Of a stretch of DNA of 64,000 nt, positions 51,763 through 64,000 are shown in pieces. The stretch's first letter is position 1; the number at the start of each line of letters is the position of its first letter. The DNA is taken from the NCBI GenBank assembly GCA_026126065.1, contig JAHCJY010000002.1, positions 248,001-312,000 of the forward strand, read 5' to 3'. The translations under genes and the position numbers were made by a program. A model generated the notes under the pieces. The model worked only from the letters and a program-made list of their open reading frames with translations. It was not told the DNA's origin and did no database searches. Source of the DNA: Bauldia sp. (lineage in GTDB: Bacteria; Pseudomonadota; Alphaproteobacteria; Rhizobiales; Kaistiaceae).

Positions 51763-52118
51763 TTCCCCTCGTTTGCGCCGTCCGGCTCAGCTTCGATGCC
51801 GGCGGTCAGTGTGTTGGCAGCCTTCACGAAGACGGCGGGCGCCAGTCGCACATCGAACGGAACCACGTCGTAGAACTTCATCGCCCGGCCATCCGGAGAG
51901 AGTTCGAGCCGGCCGACGATCAAACCCACCAGTTCGAGCTTGCGGAGGTGCAGGTAGAGCAGTGGCCGGCTCATTCCGAGCTGCCGGGCCAGTTCGCTCA
52001 CATGCGTCCTCCCCTGCCCGAGCGCCCCCAGGATCCGGACCCGCTGGGGATGCGAGATCGCAGCGAGGAGAGCGACCAGCGCGTCGCCATCGAGTTCGCT
52101 GCCGCTGACACCTGTCAT
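51759..52118 (-). CDS. ArsR-type winged-helix regulator
   Basis: A 119-residue protein. LDGDALVALLAAISHPQRVR, ILGALGQGRTHVSELARQLG, MSRPLLYLHLRKLELVGLIV is a canonical ArsR winged helix. No metal-binding Cys pair lies in the recognition helix, so it probably senses something other than metal. ATG 52118 is chosen; a TTG at 52169 would add 17 residues. First gene of a three-gene operon with 51472 and 50348 (4-nt overlap). Confidence 0.82.
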   Translation of the reverse strand: MTGVSGSELDGDALVALLAAISHPQRVRILGALGQGRTHVSELARQLGMSRPLLYLHLRKLELVGLIVGRLELSPDGRAMKFYDVVPFDVRLAPAVFVKAANTLTAGIEAEPDGANEGK

Positions 52119-52231
52119 TTCACACTTACATATGTCGGCCCGATGGACGTCGTCAAGCTCGGACTGCAAACCGTCAGCGAGGGTTTACGCAATGTTCAGG
52201 GCTTGCGGAACACAATGAGAACCGATAGCCT

Positions 52232-52246
52232 GTTCGTGTTTTGTAC
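52232..52246 (+). promoter_or_regulatory. candidate LexA (SOS) box
   Basis: GTTC-GTGTTTT-GTAC, matching the alphaproteobacterial LexA motif GTTC-N7-GTTC with one mismatch, 35 bp upstream of the lexA start. Expected for autoregulation. Confidence 0.7.
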
Positions 52247-52281
52247 TGAGTCGTGACACGAGTCCCCCGGAGCAGCCGCCC

Positions 52282-52983
52282 ATGTTGACGCGCAAGCAGC
52301 ATGAACTTCTCATGTTCATCCATGAGCGCCTGAAGGAATCGGGCATCCCGCCCTCCTTCGACGAGATGAAGGACGCGCTCGACCTCAAGTCGAAGTCGGG
52401 CATCCACCGGCTCATCAAGGCGCTCGAGGAACGCGGCTTCATCCGCCGCTTGCCGAACCGGGCCCGGGCGCTCGAAGTGATCCGCATGCCGGAGTCCACT
52501 GTGGTCGGCGGCGCGCCCCGCGGCCGCGGTTTCTCGCCCGCCGTCATCGAAGGCAATCTCGGCCGTCAGCGGTCCACGGCGGCTCCTGCGGCGGCGAACG
52601 ATGCCATCGCGGTCCCTGTGATGGGCCGCATCGCCGCCGGCACGCCGATCGAAGCGATCCAGACGCACAGCCACACCATTGCCGTCCCGCCGGAGATGAT
52701 CGGCTCGGGCGAGCACTTCGCCCTCGAGATCCGCGGCGATTCGATGATCGAGGCCGGCATCTTCGACGGCGACACCGTCGTCATCCGGAAATCGGATACC
52801 GCGGACACCGGCGACATCGTTGTTGCCCTGGTCGACCGCGAGGAGGCAACGCTGAAGCGCCTCCGCCGCAAGGGCGCCTCGATCGCGCTCGAGGCGGCGA
52901 ACCCGGCGTACGAAACCCGCATTTTTGGCCCCGACCGCGTCCAGATCCAGGGCCGCCTCGTTGGCCTGATCCGCAGGTACTGA
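52282..52983 (+). CDS. lexA: LexA repressor
   Basis: A 233-residue protein. The N-terminal winged helix ([40 protein letters not shown]) is followed by the S24 protease domain. Cleavage site Ala119-Gly120 (RIAAGTP), catalytic Ser154 (GDSMIEAG) and Lys192 (EATLKRL) are intact. It represses SOS genes and is self-cleaved when stimulated by RecA filaments; recA lies at the right end of this window. The longer hinge is typical of alphaproteobacteria. Confidence 0.97.
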   Translation: MLTRKQHELLMFIHERLKESGIPPSFDEMKDALDLKSKSGIHRLIKALEERGFIRRLPNRARALEVIRMPESTVVGGAPRGRGFSPAVIEGNLGRQRSTAAPAAANDAIAVPVMGRIAAGTPIEAIQTHSHTIAVPPEMIGSGEHFALEIRGDSMIEAGIFDGDTVVIRKSDTADTGDIVVALVDREEATLKRLRRKGASIALEAANPAYETRIFGPDRVQIQGRLVGLIRRY

Positions 52984-53041
52984 GCCACCCTCGGACGTTC
53001 CCGGCGGAACTCTGCGCCAGCCTGCCGGGCCCCAGCATCGG

Positions 53042-55249
53042 CTAGGCGGCGGCACCATCCACGTCGACGAACTCCGGCGGCAGCGGCGGCATCCACGGGC
53101 GGCGCACTTCGGGCCGCGCCGTCGTGAGCCTGAACGCGCGTCCTCCGCCTTCCGTCTGATCGATGAAGACGGCATGGACGCCGAGGCGAACGAGGTCGCC
53201 CCGCCCCACGACCATGGCAGCGCAGTCCGGCGGCGCGTCGAGCCCCGTCACCACCACGATCGCCACGCCGCAGTCCTCCATGAGCGCCGACGGCCCAGTT
53301 GCCAGGGCGACCCGCCCACCCGTGCTGCCGAGCGGCGCGGTGCAGCCGACCGGGTCGCAGAAGACCCCGTCGCGGAGGGTTGGATCGCCGGGCAGCCGGG
53401 CGTCCGCATCCGCGCGCAGCCACACCTCCTGCTCGAACGACGCGCCGCTCCCAACGAAGCGGAAGAGCCCGTCGGGGCCGCGTACCATCATCGCCGTACC
53501 CGTCTCGTCGATAAGGATGTCGGGTCGCGCGGCCGAGCCGGCCAGCAGGACCGCGATCGCGATCGGCGCAAGGCCGAGGAGCCGCCACCGCTCGCGCCAC
53601 AGGCACAGCCAGAACAGCCCCGCGACCGCCAGGACCAGCGCGATCGGCGGGGACGCGGCGACCATGCCCGAGGTCCCGGTCCAGCCGGCGACGAGCGTCG
53701 CGATCGCATTGACCTGCTCGATGCCCCAGCCGGCAACGGCGAGGAACGGATCGGCCCAGCCGAATGCCATCAGCAGCACCGCGACCAGCAGCATCCCCAT
53801 GACGACGAACGAGACGAACGGGATCGCGAGAAGATTCGCAACGAGCGACAGCGGCTGCGTGCGATTGAAATGGAAAGCACCGAACGGCGCCGTAGCCAGG
53901 CCGGCGAGGAGCGATGTCAGGAGCGTTCCGGCAATCCAGGCGCCGGCATAGCGCAATGGTGACCAGCCCGGCGCGGGTCCGATGGCGAGACGCTCGCGAC
54001 GCCGGGCCGCCAGCGCCTCGAAGCCGGCGACGAGCGCCAGCGTCGCGGCGAACGACATCTGGAAGCCGGCCGTCAGGATCGCTTCCGGTGTCAGGACGAG
54101 CACGATGAGCGCCGCAATCGCGATGTTGCGAACGCTGAACGCACGCCGGTCCAGCATGACGGCGACGAGCATCACCGCCAGCATGATGAAGGACCGCTGC
54201 GCCGCGATATCTCCCCCCGAGATAAGGAGGTAGAATCCCGAGAGGCCCAGCGCCCCGCCGGCCGCCCATTTCTTGATCGGCCGCCGCAAGGCGAGCGGCG
54301 GGAACAGCGCCAGGATCGCGCGGAGGCCGGAGAACGAGATCGCCGCCACCAGCGCCATGTGGAGGCCCGATATCGACAGGATGTGAGTAAGCCCGGAAAC
54401 CCGGTAGGCCTCGGTGATCTGGTCCGACGGCCCGCCGCGGTCGCCCGTCACGAGCGCGTTCGCGATCTGGCCGACGTCGCCCGGCAGGGTGGCCTCGATC
54501 TTGGCACCGATGGCATCGCGCAGTCGCTCGACCGGAACCCGCCACGCGATCCCGAACGGTAGCGGCCCGATGTCGGCAAGGTCCGGCGGGCCGTAGGAGA
54601 AGCCCGATCCGCCAATGCCGCGATAGAAGAGCTCCCGCCCGAAATCGTAGCCGCCCGGAATGACGGGCGCCGCAGGTGGCTGAAGGCCGACAAGCCCGGA
54701 AATGCCAGCGCCGACGACGAGGCCGGTCACATCGCCGCGAACGGTGATGCGCACCTTCTCCGGTTGCTCCGAAACCGAGAAGTCCTCGAGCGACGCAACG
54801 CGGACGACGATCCGCACCTCGCGCGGCCCCATGCGCTCCACCCGCTCGATCCACCCCGTCAGGACGCCCGTGTACTGGGTGGTGATGAAGGGCGTGGCGA
54901 CGATCTCGGTCCGGACCTTGCCGAGCGCGAGCCCACCCGCCACGCACAGGACCACAACGGCGAGCCAGACGAGCCGCGACCGGCGAAGCGCGATACGCAC
55001 CGCGGCGCCGGCGAGGATTGTGAGAGCCGCGACGAGCGCCAGCGGCGGTTCGGCCGGCAGGCCGAAATAGAGCAGGATGCCGCCGCCGAGGAGAACGGGT
55101 ATCCACAGCGCGCCGCGGCGCTGCTCCATCTCCCGCTCGAAGCTGCGCCCGGCGGCCGCAACGGCCGCGGCAAACAGGCGGCGCCCACGCCAGGGCGCCC
55201 CTGCCCGTTCCGCCGCGTCACCCGCGACAGCAATGTCCCGCTGCGCCAT
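53042..55249 (-). CDS. comEC: ComEC/Rec2-family DNA-uptake channel protein
   Basis: A 735-residue polytopic membrane protein. An N-terminal DUF4131 region (up to about 200) with two helices, then the Competence domain ([60 protein letters not shown]). The C-terminal 190 residues do not show the HxHxDH motif of the metallo-beta-lactamase domain; alphaproteobacterial ComEC proteins often have a degenerate version. It would carry ssDNA across the inner membrane in transformation. Convergent with lexA. Confidence 0.9.
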   Translation of the reverse strand: MAQRDIAVAGDAAERAGAPWRGRRLFAAAVAAAGRSFEREMEQRRGALWIPVLLGGGILLYFGLPAEPPLALVAALTILAGAAVRIALRRSRLVWLAVVVLCVAGGLALGKVRTEIVATPFITTQYTGVLTGWIERVERMGPREVRIVVRVASLEDFSVSEQPEKVRITVRGDVTGLVVGAGISGLVGLQPPAAPVIPGGYDFGRELFYRGIGGSGFSYGPPDLADIGPLPFGIAWRVPVERLRDAIGAKIEATLPGDVGQIANALVTGDRGGPSDQITEAYRVSGLTHILSISGLHMALVAAISFSGLRAILALFPPLALRRPIKKWAAGGALGLSGFYLLISGGDIAAQRSFIMLAVMLVAVMLDRRAFSVRNIAIAALIVLVLTPEAILTAGFQMSFAATLALVAGFEALAARRRERLAIGPAPGWSPLRYAGAWIAGTLLTSLLAGLATAPFGAFHFNRTQPLSLVANLLAIPFVSFVVMGMLLVAVLLMAFGWADPFLAVAGWGIEQVNAIATLVAGWTGTSGMVAASPPIALVLAVAGLFWLCLWRERWRLLGLAPIAIAVLLAGSAARPDILIDETGTAMMVRGPDGLFRFVGSGASFEQEVWLRADADARLPGDPTLRDGVFCDPVGCTAPLGSTGGRVALATGPSALMEDCGVAIVVVTGLDAPPDCAAMVVGRGDLVRLGVHAVFIDQTEGGGRAFRLTTARPEVRRPWMPPLPPEFVDVDGAAA

Positions 55250-55392
55250 TGCCGTTCCCCGCCGGCAATCCTAGCTGGCGCCTCGCCATCTGTCGCGGCT
55301 GCGGAACGCAGGTTCGGGCGGCGCTTGCGGCCGAGCCGCCGAACCGTGATAGACCACGCCCGCCGCGAACCTGCCTACCGAGCCGATCCGCC

Positions 55393-56817
55393 ATGCCTGA
55401 TGTCGTCACCCGCTTCGCCCCCTCGCCCACCGGCTTCCTCCACATCGGCGGGGCGCGCACCGCGCTGTTCAACTGGCTCTACACCAGGCATGTCGGCGGC
55501 AGGATGCTGCTCCGCATCGAGGACACCGACCGCGAGCGCTCGACGGACGCGGCGGTGGCGGCGATCCTCGACGGGCTCCGCTGGCTCGGTATCGACTGGG
55601 ATGGCGAGCCGGTATTCCAGTTCGCCCGCGCCGACCGCCATCGCGAGGTCGCGGAGGAGCTCGTCGCCCGCGGACAGGCCTATCGCTGCTACGCCACGCC
55701 CGCCGAGCTCCAGGAGATGAAGGAGCGCGCCAGGGCCGAGAAGCGGCCGGAGCGCTATGACGGCCGCTGGCGCGACCGCGACCCGTCCGAGGCGCCGGCG
55801 GGCGTGAACCCGGTCATCAGGGTCAAGGCGCCGCAGGATGGCGAGACGGTCATCGACGACGCCGTCCAGGGTCGCGTCGTGGTCCAGAACAAGGAACTCG
55901 ACGACTTCGTCATCCTCCGCTCGGACGGGACGCCGACCTACATGCTTTCGGTGGTCGTTGACGACCAGGACATGGGCGTGACCCAGATCATCCGCGGCGA
56001 CGATCACCTGAACAACGCCTTCCGCCAGCGCGTCATCATCGACGCCATGGGCTGGACCGCGCCGGGCTACGCCCACATCCCGCTGATCCACGGACCCGAC
56101 GGCGCAAAGCTCTCGAAGCGGCACGGGGCGGTCGGCGTCGACGCCTATCGCGCGAAGGGATACCTCGCCAAGGCGATGCGGAACTACATCGTCCGTCTCG
56201 GCTGGGCGCATGGCGACGCGGAGATCATGACCGAGGCGGAGATGGTCGCCTGGTTCGACCTCGACGGCATTGGCCGTTCGGCAGCGCGGTTCGACTTCGC
56301 CAAGCTCGAGAACCTCAATGGCCACTACATCCGCAACACGCCCGACGACGAGTTGTTTGCGACCTTCCTCGACACGCTGCCCCACCTGCCCGGCGGGCCC
56401 GAGTTCCGCGCCGCGCTGACGCCGGAGCGCGAGGCCCAGTTCCGCCGCGCCCTTCCCGCCATCAAGGAGCGCGCGAAGACGCTCATCGAGCTGATGGATG
56501 GCGGCGCCTTCCTCACGGTCACCCGCCCGCTCGCAATCGAGCCGGCCGCCGCCGCCCTCCTCGATGACGCCGGGCGGGCGACGCTTGCCGGGGTCATCGC
56601 GCCGCTCTCCGCTGCGGACACCTGGAACGAGGCCTCCACCGAGGCCGTCGTCCGCGCCTATGCCGAGGCGAGCGGGCTGAAGCTCGGCAAGGTGGCCCAG
56701 CCGATCCGCGCTGCGGTGACGGGCAGGACCACATCGCCTCCCATCTTCGACGTCCTCGCCATCCTCGGCCGCGAGGAAGCCCTTGGCCGCATTCGCGATC
56801 AGGCAGGGGCTCCCTAG
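55393..56817 (+). CDS. gltX: glutamyl-tRNA synthetase
   Basis: A 474-residue class I aminoacyl-tRNA synthetase. [20 protein letters not shown] with HIGG at 17-20, [10 protein letters not shown], and [16 protein letters not shown] as the KMSKS-like loop near residue 240. The C-terminal helical domain binds the anticodon. The start is set at ATG 55393 by homology. Divergent from comEC. In this lineage it lies with gltA, comEC and lexA. Confidence 0.96.
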   Translation: MPDVVTRFAPSPTGFLHIGGARTALFNWLYTRHVGGRMLLRIEDTDRERSTDAAVAAILDGLRWLGIDWDGEPVFQFARADRHREVAEELVARGQAYRCYATPAELQEMKERARAEKRPERYDGRWRDRDPSEAPAGVNPVIRVKAPQDGETVIDDAVQGRVVVQNKELDDFVILRSDGTPTYMLSVVVDDQDMGVTQIIRGDDHLNNAFRQRVIIDAMGWTAPGYAHIPLIHGPDGAKLSKRHGAVGVDAYRAKGYLAKAMRNYIVRLGWAHGDAEIMTEAEMVAWFDLDGIGRSAARFDFAKLENLNGHYIRNTPDDELFATFLDTLPHLPGGPEFRAALTPEREAQFRRALPAIKERAKTLIELMDGGAFLTVTRPLAIEPAAAALLDDAGRATLAGVIAPLSAADTWNEASTEAVVRAYAEASGLKLGKVAQPIRAAVTGRTTSPPIFDVLAILGREEALGRIRDQAGAP

Positions 56818-57000
56818 CAGCCATGCCGCGGCAATCGCTTCTCACCACCGCGAGAGGACGATAAGCTACACTTCGACTGGTGTTGCGCCGCAAGCGCCCG
56901 CCGGCCGCAATACGATCCAATCGGCCTTCCCGACATGGCTGGCAGTCGGAATGAACTTTCTGCGCCGGGCGAGCGCACGAAGGTTCAGACAGGGGGAACC

Positions 57001-58290
57001 ATGACCCACAACAAGGCGACCCTCACCTACGGCGACAAGACGCTCGAACTCGCCGTCCGGGAAGGTTCGATCGGGCCGGCCGTGGTCGACATCGGGCCGC
57101 TGTTCCGCGACACGGGGATGTTCACCTACGATCCCGGCTTCGTCTCCACTGCTTCGTGCGAATCCAAGATCACCTACGTCGACGGCGACGAGGGCGTTCT
57201 CCTTTATCGCGGCTATCCGATCGAGCAACTCGCCTTCAACGGCGACTTCATCGAGACCTGCTATCTCCTCCTGTACGGCGAGCTTCCGACCGCGGCCGAG
57301 AAGACGGAGTTCGATCACCAGATCACCCGCCACACGATGATCCACGAGCAGATGAGCCGGTTCTTCTCCGGCTTCCGCCGTGACGCGCATCCGATGGCGG
57401 TGATGGTCGGCACTGTTGGCGCGATGTCGGCCTTCTATCACGACTCGCTCGACCTGTTCGATCCGAAGCAGCGCATGGTCGCCTCGCTCCGAATGATAGC
57501 GAAGATGCCGACGATCGCCGCGATGGCCTACAAGTATTCGATCGGTCAACCGTTTATCTATCCGCTCAATTCTCTCGATTACTCGTCGAACTTCCTCCGC
57601 ATGTGCTTTGCCGTGCCCGCCGAGGATTACGTCGTCAACCCGATCCTGTCGCGCGCAATCGACCGGATCTTCATCCTCCACGCCGATCACGAGCAGAACG
57701 CCTCCACCTCAACGGTCCGTCTCGCGGGCTCCTCGGGCGCCAATCCCTTCGCCTGCATCGCTGCCGGCATCGCCTGCCTGTGGGGACCGGCGCATGGCGG
57801 CGCCAACGAGGCGGCACTCAACATGCTGGCCGAGATCGGCACGGTCGACCGCATCCCGGAGTACATCGCCCGGGCCAAGTCGAAGGACAATCCGTTCCGC
57901 CTGATGGGCTTCGGCCACCGGGTCTACAAGAGCTACGACCCGCGCGCCAAGATCATGGCGGAGACGACGCACGAGGTCCTGAACGAACTTGGCATCGGCG
58001 ACGATCCGCTGCTCGAAGTCGCCATGGAACTGGAGCGGATCGCCCTCACCGACGAGTACTTCATCGAGCGGAAGCTCTACCCGAACATCGACTTCTACTC
58101 GGGCATCATCCTCAAGGCGCTCGGCTTCCCGACGTCGATGTTCACGGTCCTCTTCGCCGTGGCCCGCACCGTCGGCTGGATCGCCCAGTGGAAGGAAATG
58201 ATCGAGGACCCGTCACAGAAGATCGGCCGGCCGCGCCAGCTCTACACCGGCGCGCCGCAGCGCGACTACACCAGGCTCGACGACCGCTAG
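57001..58290 (+). CDS. gltA: citrate synthase
   Basis: A 429-residue type II (hexameric, NADH-regulated type) citrate synthase. [35 protein letters not shown], the catalytic His in [29 protein letters not shown] and [15 protein letters not shown] with the catalytic His, and [20 protein letters not shown]. It condenses acetyl-CoA and oxaloacetate. GGGGGAACC precedes ATG 57001. It shares its stop with the convergent antiporter (CTAG at 58287-58290). Confidence 0.97.
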   Translation: MTHNKATLTYGDKTLELAVREGSIGPAVVDIGPLFRDTGMFTYDPGFVSTASCESKITYVDGDEGVLLYRGYPIEQLAFNGDFIETCYLLLYGELPTAAEKTEFDHQITRHTMIHEQMSRFFSGFRRDAHPMAVMVGTVGAMSAFYHDSLDLFDPKQRMVASLRMIAKMPTIAAMAYKYSIGQPFIYPLNSLDYSSNFLRMCFAVPAEDYVVNPILSRAIDRIFILHADHEQNASTSTVRLAGSSGANPFACIAAGIACLWGPAHGGANEAALNMLAEIGTVDRIPEYIARAKSKDNPFRLMGFGHRVYKSYDPRAKIMAETTHEVLNELGIGDDPLLEVAMELERIALTDEYFIERKLYPNIDFYSGIILKALGFPTSMFTVLFAVARTVGWIAQWKEMIEDPSQKIGRPRQLYTGAPQRDYTRLDDR

Positions 58291-60065
58291 CCCGGAGGCG
58301 GTGTCTGGACCGGCGCGGGCGGCGAATGCCGCTCCGCGTTCCCTGCTCCGGCCGATAGCGCGCCCGCCCGCGCGGCTCCGATCGTCTCCCCGGCGAGTGC
58401 TGCACTCACGCCGATGCCGGCCAGGACGCGATCCGCCAGGGCCAGGCTGCCCTCGAATGCCTCCGGCACCGCAGCCGCCACTCCTTGCGCGGACAGGCCG
58501 CGGGCGTGGTTGACGTCGCGGGCGCGGGCAAAGATGCGCGCATCGGGCCAGTGGCTCCGGATCATCGCAACCGTCCGGTCCGTCTCTGCCGGAAGATCTG
58601 CGGTCAGGACGAACGCGCGCGCTCTGCCCGCTCCGACGCGCTCGAGGATCTCCTGCCGGCTCGCATCCCCGAAGATCACCGGCCGGCCGGCCGCCCGCGC
58701 CTCACTCACCCGCGTGGCGTTGAGGTCGAGCGCGACATAAGGCGTTGCCGTGGCGTCGAGGACGGCCGCCACCACTTCGCCGACCCGCCCATAGCCGCCG
58801 ATGATGACGTGCTCGGAGAACTCGTCGGTCTCCGTCCGCGCCGCCGCCTGGCCCGCCGGCGCCGCGTTGCGCGCCAGGCGCTTCCCGACCCGGCGCGCCA
58901 GCACGCCCACCGCCGGCGTCAGCATCATGGATACGGCGGCGACGGTGGCGACGAATCCGAGATCGCTGCTCGTCATCAGTCCCTCGCGGCGCGCCAGCGT
59001 GAACAGGACGAACGCAAACTCGCCCGCTCCCGCCATCAGGATGCCCGCCTCGACCGCCGCCGGCACAGGCACGCCGAAGAGGCGAGCCGCGCCCGCCGCG
59101 ATCACGCTCTTCAGCAGGAACAGCGCGGCGACCGCCGCCACCACCGCGATGAATTCCGACCCGAGGAGAGCGAGGTCAATCGTCATCCCGACCGACATGA
59201 AGAAGAGGCCGAGGAGGAGGCCCTTGAACGGCTCGATATCGACCTCGACCTGGTGCCGGTACTCGCTCGATCCGAACAGAAGGCCGCCGAGGAAGGCCCC
59301 CAGCGCCGGCGACAGACCGGCAGCCGCCGTGAGCGCCGCACCGCCGATCGCAACCAGGATCGCGATCGCCAGCACGATCTCCCGGCTGCCCGTCGAGGCC
59401 GCAAGGCGCACGAGCGGGCGGAGGACGTACTGGCCGACGGCGAGGATCACCGTGACGACGGCGACCGCAAGGCCGATGCCGCGAAGGAGCGACAGCCCCA
59501 CCGATGACGTATCGTCACCAAGGACGGTGACGAGGATGACGCCGGGGACCACGAGGAGATCCTGCATCAGGAGGATGCCGAGCGTGACCGCGCCGAGATC
59601 GCCGGAAAGACGCCGCTGCTGGATGAGAAGCTGCAGGACGATCGCCGTCGAGGAGAAGGCGAGCCCGAGCCCGAACACGATCGCCGCCTCGGGCGGGACG
59701 TCGAAGAGGAGGGAGAGACCCCCGACCGCCACAGCCGTCACCAGGGTCTGGATCGAGCCGGCGCCGAAGACGAGCTTTCGCATCGCCCACAGCCGCGTCA
59801 GCGACAGTTCAAGGCCGATCGTGAAGAGGAGGAACATCACGCCGAGCTCGGCGAAGGACGCTACACGCTCCTCTTCGACGAAGGTGACGTGCCGGAGCCA
59901 GGGCGCGTCGTCGGCAAAGGTTGCCAGCCCGTGCGGGCCGAGCGCGACGCCGGCGATGAGGAAGGCCAGCACCGTCCCCACGCGCGCCCGGTAGAACACC
60001 GGGACGATGATGCCGGCCGTCACCAGGAAGATCAGCAGGTCTCCGGTCCAGCCGTCGAGGTCCAT
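58287..60065 (-). CDS. CPA2-family K+/H+ antiporter (KefB/KefC-like)
   Basis: A 592-residue protein. About 12 helices ([71 protein letters not shown]). Then a TrkA-N domain ([50 protein letters not shown]). Closer to KefB/KefC in the first loop than the protein at 36239. No KefF/KefG-type ancillary gene is adjacent. The C-terminal 40 residues are Ala/Pro rich. Confidence 0.9.
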   Translation of the reverse strand: MDLDGWTGDLLIFLVTAGIIVPVFYRARVGTVLAFLIAGVALGPHGLATFADDAPWLRHVTFVEEERVASFAELGVMFLLFTIGLELSLTRLWAMRKLVFGAGSIQTLVTAVAVGGLSLLFDVPPEAAIVFGLGLAFSSTAIVLQLLIQQRRLSGDLGAVTLGILLMQDLLVVPGVILVTVLGDDTSSVGLSLLRGIGLAVAVVTVILAVGQYVLRPLVRLAASTGSREIVLAIAILVAIGGAALTAAAGLSPALGAFLGGLLFGSSEYRHQVEVDIEPFKGLLLGLFFMSVGMTIDLALLGSEFIAVVAAVAALFLLKSVIAAGAARLFGVPVPAAVEAGILMAGAGEFAFVLFTLARREGLMTSSDLGFVATVAAVSMMLTPAVGVLARRVGKRLARNAAPAGQAAARTETDEFSEHVIIGGYGRVGEVVAAVLDATATPYVALDLNATRVSEARAAGRPVIFGDASRQEILERVGAGRARAFVLTADLPAETDRTVAMIRSHWPDARIFARARDVNHARGLSAQGVAAAVPEAFEGSLALADRVLAGIGVSAALAGETIGAARAGALSAGAGNAERHSPPAPVQTPPPG

Positions 60066-60083
60066 GCGACGGCGCGGCCCCGG

Positions 60084-62735
60084 CTATGCGACGCGGACGG
60101 CGGCGGCGATCGCTTCGAGCGCGGCCTCCGCCTTCTCGCCCTCAGGGCCGCCGGCCTGCGCCATGTCGGGTCGGCCGCCACCGCCCGAGCCGCCGAGCGT
60201 GGCGGCGCCGATCCGGACGAGGTCGACCGCGTTGTTGGCGGCGGTAAGGTCGGGCGTCACGCCGACAACAAGGCTCGCCCGGTTGCCCTCGCCGAGCGCG
60301 ATGAAGGCGACCACGCCCGAGCCGATCTTCTTCTTGCCCTCGTCGACCAACGGCTTGAGGTCCTTCGGCGAAACGTCGCGCAGCACCTTGAGCAGCACCG
60401 GCACGCCGTTTGCGGAGGCGGACTGGACCGGCTCGTTCTGCCCGCCGCCCCCCATCGCCAGCGCCCGCCGCGCCTCGCCGAGCTCGCGCTCGAGGCGCTT
60501 CCGCTCCTCCACGAGCGCGGCCACGCGCGCCTCGGCCTCATCGGCGGAAACCCGGAGCGTGCCGGCAATCGCGCGAAGGCGGCGATCCTGCTCCTCGAGA
60601 TGGCGGCGCGCGGTGTCGCCCGTCAGCGCTTCGAGCCGGCGCACACCCGATCCGACCGCCCCTTCGGCCACGACCGTGACCAGACCGATCTCGCCCGTCC
60701 GCCCGACATGGGTGCCACCGCACAGTTCGACCGACCAGCGCTTCGCCCCGTTGCTCTCCCCCATCGAGACGACGCGGACCTCATCGCCGTATTTCTCGCC
60801 GAACAGCGCCATGGCGCCCGACGTCACCGCTGAATCGCGGTCCATGAGCTTGGTTTCGACCGACGTATCCTGGAGGACGGCGCGGTTCGCCAGCGTCTCG
60901 ATCTCCTCCAGTTCGGCCGGCTCGACCCGCTTCGGATGCGAGAAGTCGAACCGCAGGCGCTCGGGCGCGACGAGGGAGCCCTTCTGCGCGACATGGGTGC
61001 CCAGCACACCGCGGAGCGCCGCGTGGAGGAGATGCGTCGCGGAATGGTTCGAGCGGATCTGCTGCCGGCGCCCGGCGTCGATCTCGAGCGCGACCGCATC
61101 GCCGACGCGAATCGTGCCCGACGTGACCTTCCCGAAATGGGCGAAGAGCCCGTCCGCGCGCTTCTGCACGTCTTCGACCGCCACTGTCGCCGTATCGGTC
61201 CGGATGGTCCCGGTATCGCCGACCTGTCCGCCCGATTCGGCGTAGAATGGCGTCTGGTTCACCACGAGCGCGATCGCCGCGCCCTCCGGCGCGCTGTCGA
61301 CTGACGCGCCGTCCCGTACGATTGCCTGGAGCACTGCTTCCGCGCGGTCCGCCGAGTAGCCGAGGAATTCGGTCGGGCCGAGCCCGTCCCTGAGCGAGAA
61401 CCACACCGCGTCGGTCTGGGCTTCGCCCGAACCGGACCAGCTCGCCCGCGCCTCGGCCTTCTGCCGCTCCATGGCGGCATCGAAACCCGTCCGGTCCACG
61501 GCGATGCCTTTGGCGCGAAGCGCATCCTCGGTGAGGTCGAGCGGAAAACCGTAGGTGTCGTAGAGCTTGAACGCCGTCTCACCGGCGAGCACGCCGCCGC
61601 GCGACAGCCCCGTGGTCGCCTCCTCCAGAAGGCCGAGCCCACGCTCCAGCGTGCGCCGGAACTTCGTCTCCTCGAGCCGCAGGGTCTCGCCGATCAGCGC
61701 CGAGGCGCGGACGAGTTCCGGATAGGCCTGGCCCATCTCGTGGACCAGCGTCGGCACCAGACGCCACATCAGCGGGTCGCGAACGCCCAGGAGCTGCGCG
61801 TGCCGCATGGCCCGCCGCATGATGCGCCGCAGGACGTAGCCGCGACCCTCGTTTGCCGGCAGGACGCCATCGGCAATCAGGAACGATGAGGCGCGGAGGT
61901 GGTCCGCAATGACGCGGTGGCTCGCCCGCGCCGCACCCTCGGCCGGCACGCCGCTCACCTCGACTGACGCGCCGATCAGCGCGCGGAACAGATCGATGTC
62001 GTAGTTGTCGTGAACCCCCTGCAGCACCGCCGCGATCCGCTCGAGGCCCATGCCGGTATCGATCGACGGACGCGGCAGCAGTTCGCGCCGGCCCGGCGCG
62101 AGCTGCTCGTACTGCATGAAGACGAGGTTCCAGATTTCGATGAACCGGTCGCCATCGGCGTCCGGCGACCCGGGCGGCCCGCCGGCGATGTGGTCGCCAT
62201 GGTCGTAGAAGATCTCCGAGCACGGTCCGCAGGGGCCCGTGTCACCCATCGCCCAGAAGTTGTCGCTCGTCGCGATCCTGATGATCTTGTGGTCCGGAAT
62301 CCCGGCGATCTTGCCCCATAGCCGGAATGCCTCGTCGTCGTCCGCATAGACGGTGACGACAAGGCGGTCCCTGCTGAGGCCGAATTCCTTCGTCATCAGG
62401 TTCCAGGCGAGCTCGATCGCCTGATCCTTGAAGTAGTCGCCGAAGGAGAAGTTCCCCAGCATTTCGAAGAACGTGTGATGCCGGGCCGTATACCCGACAT
62501 TGTCGAGGTCGTTGTGCTTGCCACCGGCCCGGACGCACTTCTGCGCGGTCGCTGCGCGCGGATAGGGTGCCGTTGTTCGACCCGTGAAATAGTCCTTGAA
62601 CTGGACCATCCCGGCGTTCGTGAACATCAGCGTCGGATCGTTGCGCGGCACAAGCGGCCCCGACGCCACGGCTTCGTGGCCGTTGCGCTCGAAGTAGGAC
62701 AGGAACTGGGAGCGGATATCGCTGACGCTACTCAT
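60084..62735 (-). CDS. alaS: alanyl-tRNA synthetase
   Basis: An 883-residue class II synthetase. [58 protein letters not shown] form the catalytic core. The editing domain has [16 protein letters not shown] and [15 protein letters not shown] (zinc and deacylation site). DHHA1 ends the protein ([13 protein letters not shown]). ATG 62735 is chosen; a GTG at 62741 would add two residues. It lies close to recA, as in most alphaproteobacteria, with the glyoxalase-like gene inserted between. Confidence 0.97.
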   Translation of the reverse strand: MSSVSDIRSQFLSYFERNGHEAVASGPLVPRNDPTLMFTNAGMVQFKDYFTGRTTAPYPRAATAQKCVRAGGKHNDLDNVGYTARHHTFFEMLGNFSFGDYFKDQAIELAWNLMTKEFGLSRDRLVVTVYADDDEAFRLWGKIAGIPDHKIIRIATSDNFWAMGDTGPCGPCSEIFYDHGDHIAGGPPGSPDADGDRFIEIWNLVFMQYEQLAPGRRELLPRPSIDTGMGLERIAAVLQGVHDNYDIDLFRALIGASVEVSGVPAEGAARASHRVIADHLRASSFLIADGVLPANEGRGYVLRRIMRRAMRHAQLLGVRDPLMWRLVPTLVHEMGQAYPELVRASALIGETLRLEETKFRRTLERGLGLLEEATTGLSRGGVLAGETAFKLYDTYGFPLDLTEDALRAKGIAVDRTGFDAAMERQKAEARASWSGSGEAQTDAVWFSLRDGLGPTEFLGYSADRAEAVLQAIVRDGASVDSAPEGAAIALVVNQTPFYAESGGQVGDTGTIRTDTATVAVEDVQKRADGLFAHFGKVTSGTIRVGDAVALEIDAGRRQQIRSNHSATHLLHAALRGVLGTHVAQKGSLVAPERLRFDFSHPKRVEPAELEEIETLANRAVLQDTSVETKLMDRDSAVTSGAMALFGEKYGDEVRVVSMGESNGAKRWSVELCGGTHVGRTGEIGLVTVVAEGAVGSGVRRLEALTGDTARRHLEEQDRRLRAIAGTLRVSADEAEARVAALVEERKRLERELGEARRALAMGGGGQNEPVQSASANGVPVLLKVLRDVSPKDLKPLVDEGKKKIGSGVVAFIALGEGNRASLVVGVTPDLTAANNAVDLVRIGAATLGGSGGGGRPDMAQAGGPEGEKAEAALEAIAAAVRVA

Positions 62736-62871
62736 GTGCACCCGGATCGACGCGCCGAAGGGGACACGGCCCTGCTCGCCCGATCGGGCAGGCCTGTCCC
62801 CGGAAAGCCGTTGAAGCCGCGGTATTTAGACTGTCACCCTGCCCGCGCGCAACGGCCGGACGCCGGGAGAG

Positions 62872-63297
62872 CTAACCATTCAGCCACACTCGGCCATCGG
62901 CATCGATCCGCCAGAACGGGTTATGAGCCACCTCCCAGACATGCCCGTCGGGATCGGCGAAATAGCCGGAATAGCCGCCCCAGGACGTGTCTTTCGCCGG
63001 CTTGAGGATCGTCGCGCCCGCGGCGGCGGCTTCCGCCAATACGGCATCCACGTCCTCGCGGCTGCGGGCATTGAACGCGAGCGCAATGCCGGCAAAGCCG
63101 CTTCCCTCGGCCGGAAGGCCTGCGTCGGCGGCGAGGCTCTCCCTCGACCACAGCGCCACGATCATGCCGGGAGTCTGGAAGAAGACGACCGCATCGTTGT
63201 TGGTCCCCCGCTTCCAGCCGAGGCCGCGCTCATAGAACGCGGCCGCTCGTTCGAGGTCGGCGACGCCGAGCGTCACCAGACTGACGCGCTGGTCCAC
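62872..63297 (-). CDS. VOC (glyoxalase/bleomycin-resistance) superfamily protein
   Basis: A 141-residue protein made of two betaalphabetabetabeta units: [20 protein letters not shown] and [20 protein letters not shown], then [20 protein letters not shown] and [20 protein letters not shown]. The DPDGHVWE motif supplies the usual metal-binding Glu. Substrate unknown. It lies 17 bp downstream of recA and upstream of alaS on the same strand. Confidence 0.88.
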   Translation of the reverse strand: MDQRVSLVTLGVADLERAAAFYERGLGWKRGTNNDAVVFFQTPGMIVALWSRESLAADAGLPAEGSGFAGIALAFNARSREDVDAVLAEAAAAGATILKPAKDTSWGGYSGYFADPDGHVWEVAHNPFWRIDADGRVWLNG

Positions 63298-63314
63298 CTT
63301 CGGCTCCTTTGCAC

Positions 63315-64000
<686 letters not shown>

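Overview
The window is high-GC DNA from an alphaproteobacterium, most likely of the order Hyphomicrobiales (Rhizobiales). The core genes point that way: an NDUFS4-like complex I subunit, aminotransferase-hom, rplM-rpsI-argC, lexA/comEC/gltX/gltA, and alaS next to recA. Genus-level placement is not possible from this sequence alone.

Layout. (1) 1-2500: chromosome with two DUF2934 proteins, a secreted hypothetical, tRNA-Pro(TGG), an NDUFS4-like gene and tRNA-Arg(TCT). (2) 2505-26870: a 24.3 kb integrative mobilizable element inserted in the 3' end of tRNA-Arg. It is bounded by a perfect 47-bp repeat. It carries a tyrosine integrase and an AlpA-like excisionase at the right end, a replication-initiator-like HTH gene, an ArdC antirestriction operon, a CHC2 primase-like protein, a replication-relaxation protein, and a VirD4/HerA-type ATPase with a partner protein. 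No mating-pair-formation genes are present. The right third is cargo: an MMPL exporter with a MarR-type regulator, a universal stress protein, and a TetR-regulated DHA2 drug exporter. Several genes are decayed (an amber-interrupted membrane protein, a restriction-enzyme fragment, an IS3 remnant). (3) 26871-32911: a second, older-looking segment between that repeat and a third 38-bp copy of the tRNA-Arg 3' end. It holds a frameshifted ABC ATPase, a two-component system, a di-heme cytochrome c peroxidase-like protein, a LuxR fragment and a COG0523 metallochaperone GTPase behind a near-perfect Zur box. (4) 32927-64000: chromosome with a PAP2 phosphatase, recJ, two Kef-type antiporters, aminotransferase-hom, rplM-rpsI, argC, trmJ, an ECF-sigma cluster, icd, an ArsR operon, lexA, comEC, gltX, gltA, alaS, a glyoxalase-like gene and the 3' part of recA.

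The most interesting structure is at 44818-48995. Four promoters share the architecture GGAATR-N15-CGT. They sit in front of an ECF sigma/anti-sigma operon, a Ser-rich secreted subtilase, a Ser/Asn-repeat peptidoglycan-binding protein, and a DUF6065-like protein. This looks like a compact, self-contained envelope regulon. All functional statements are read from sequence and family knowledge; no database search or alignment was run.
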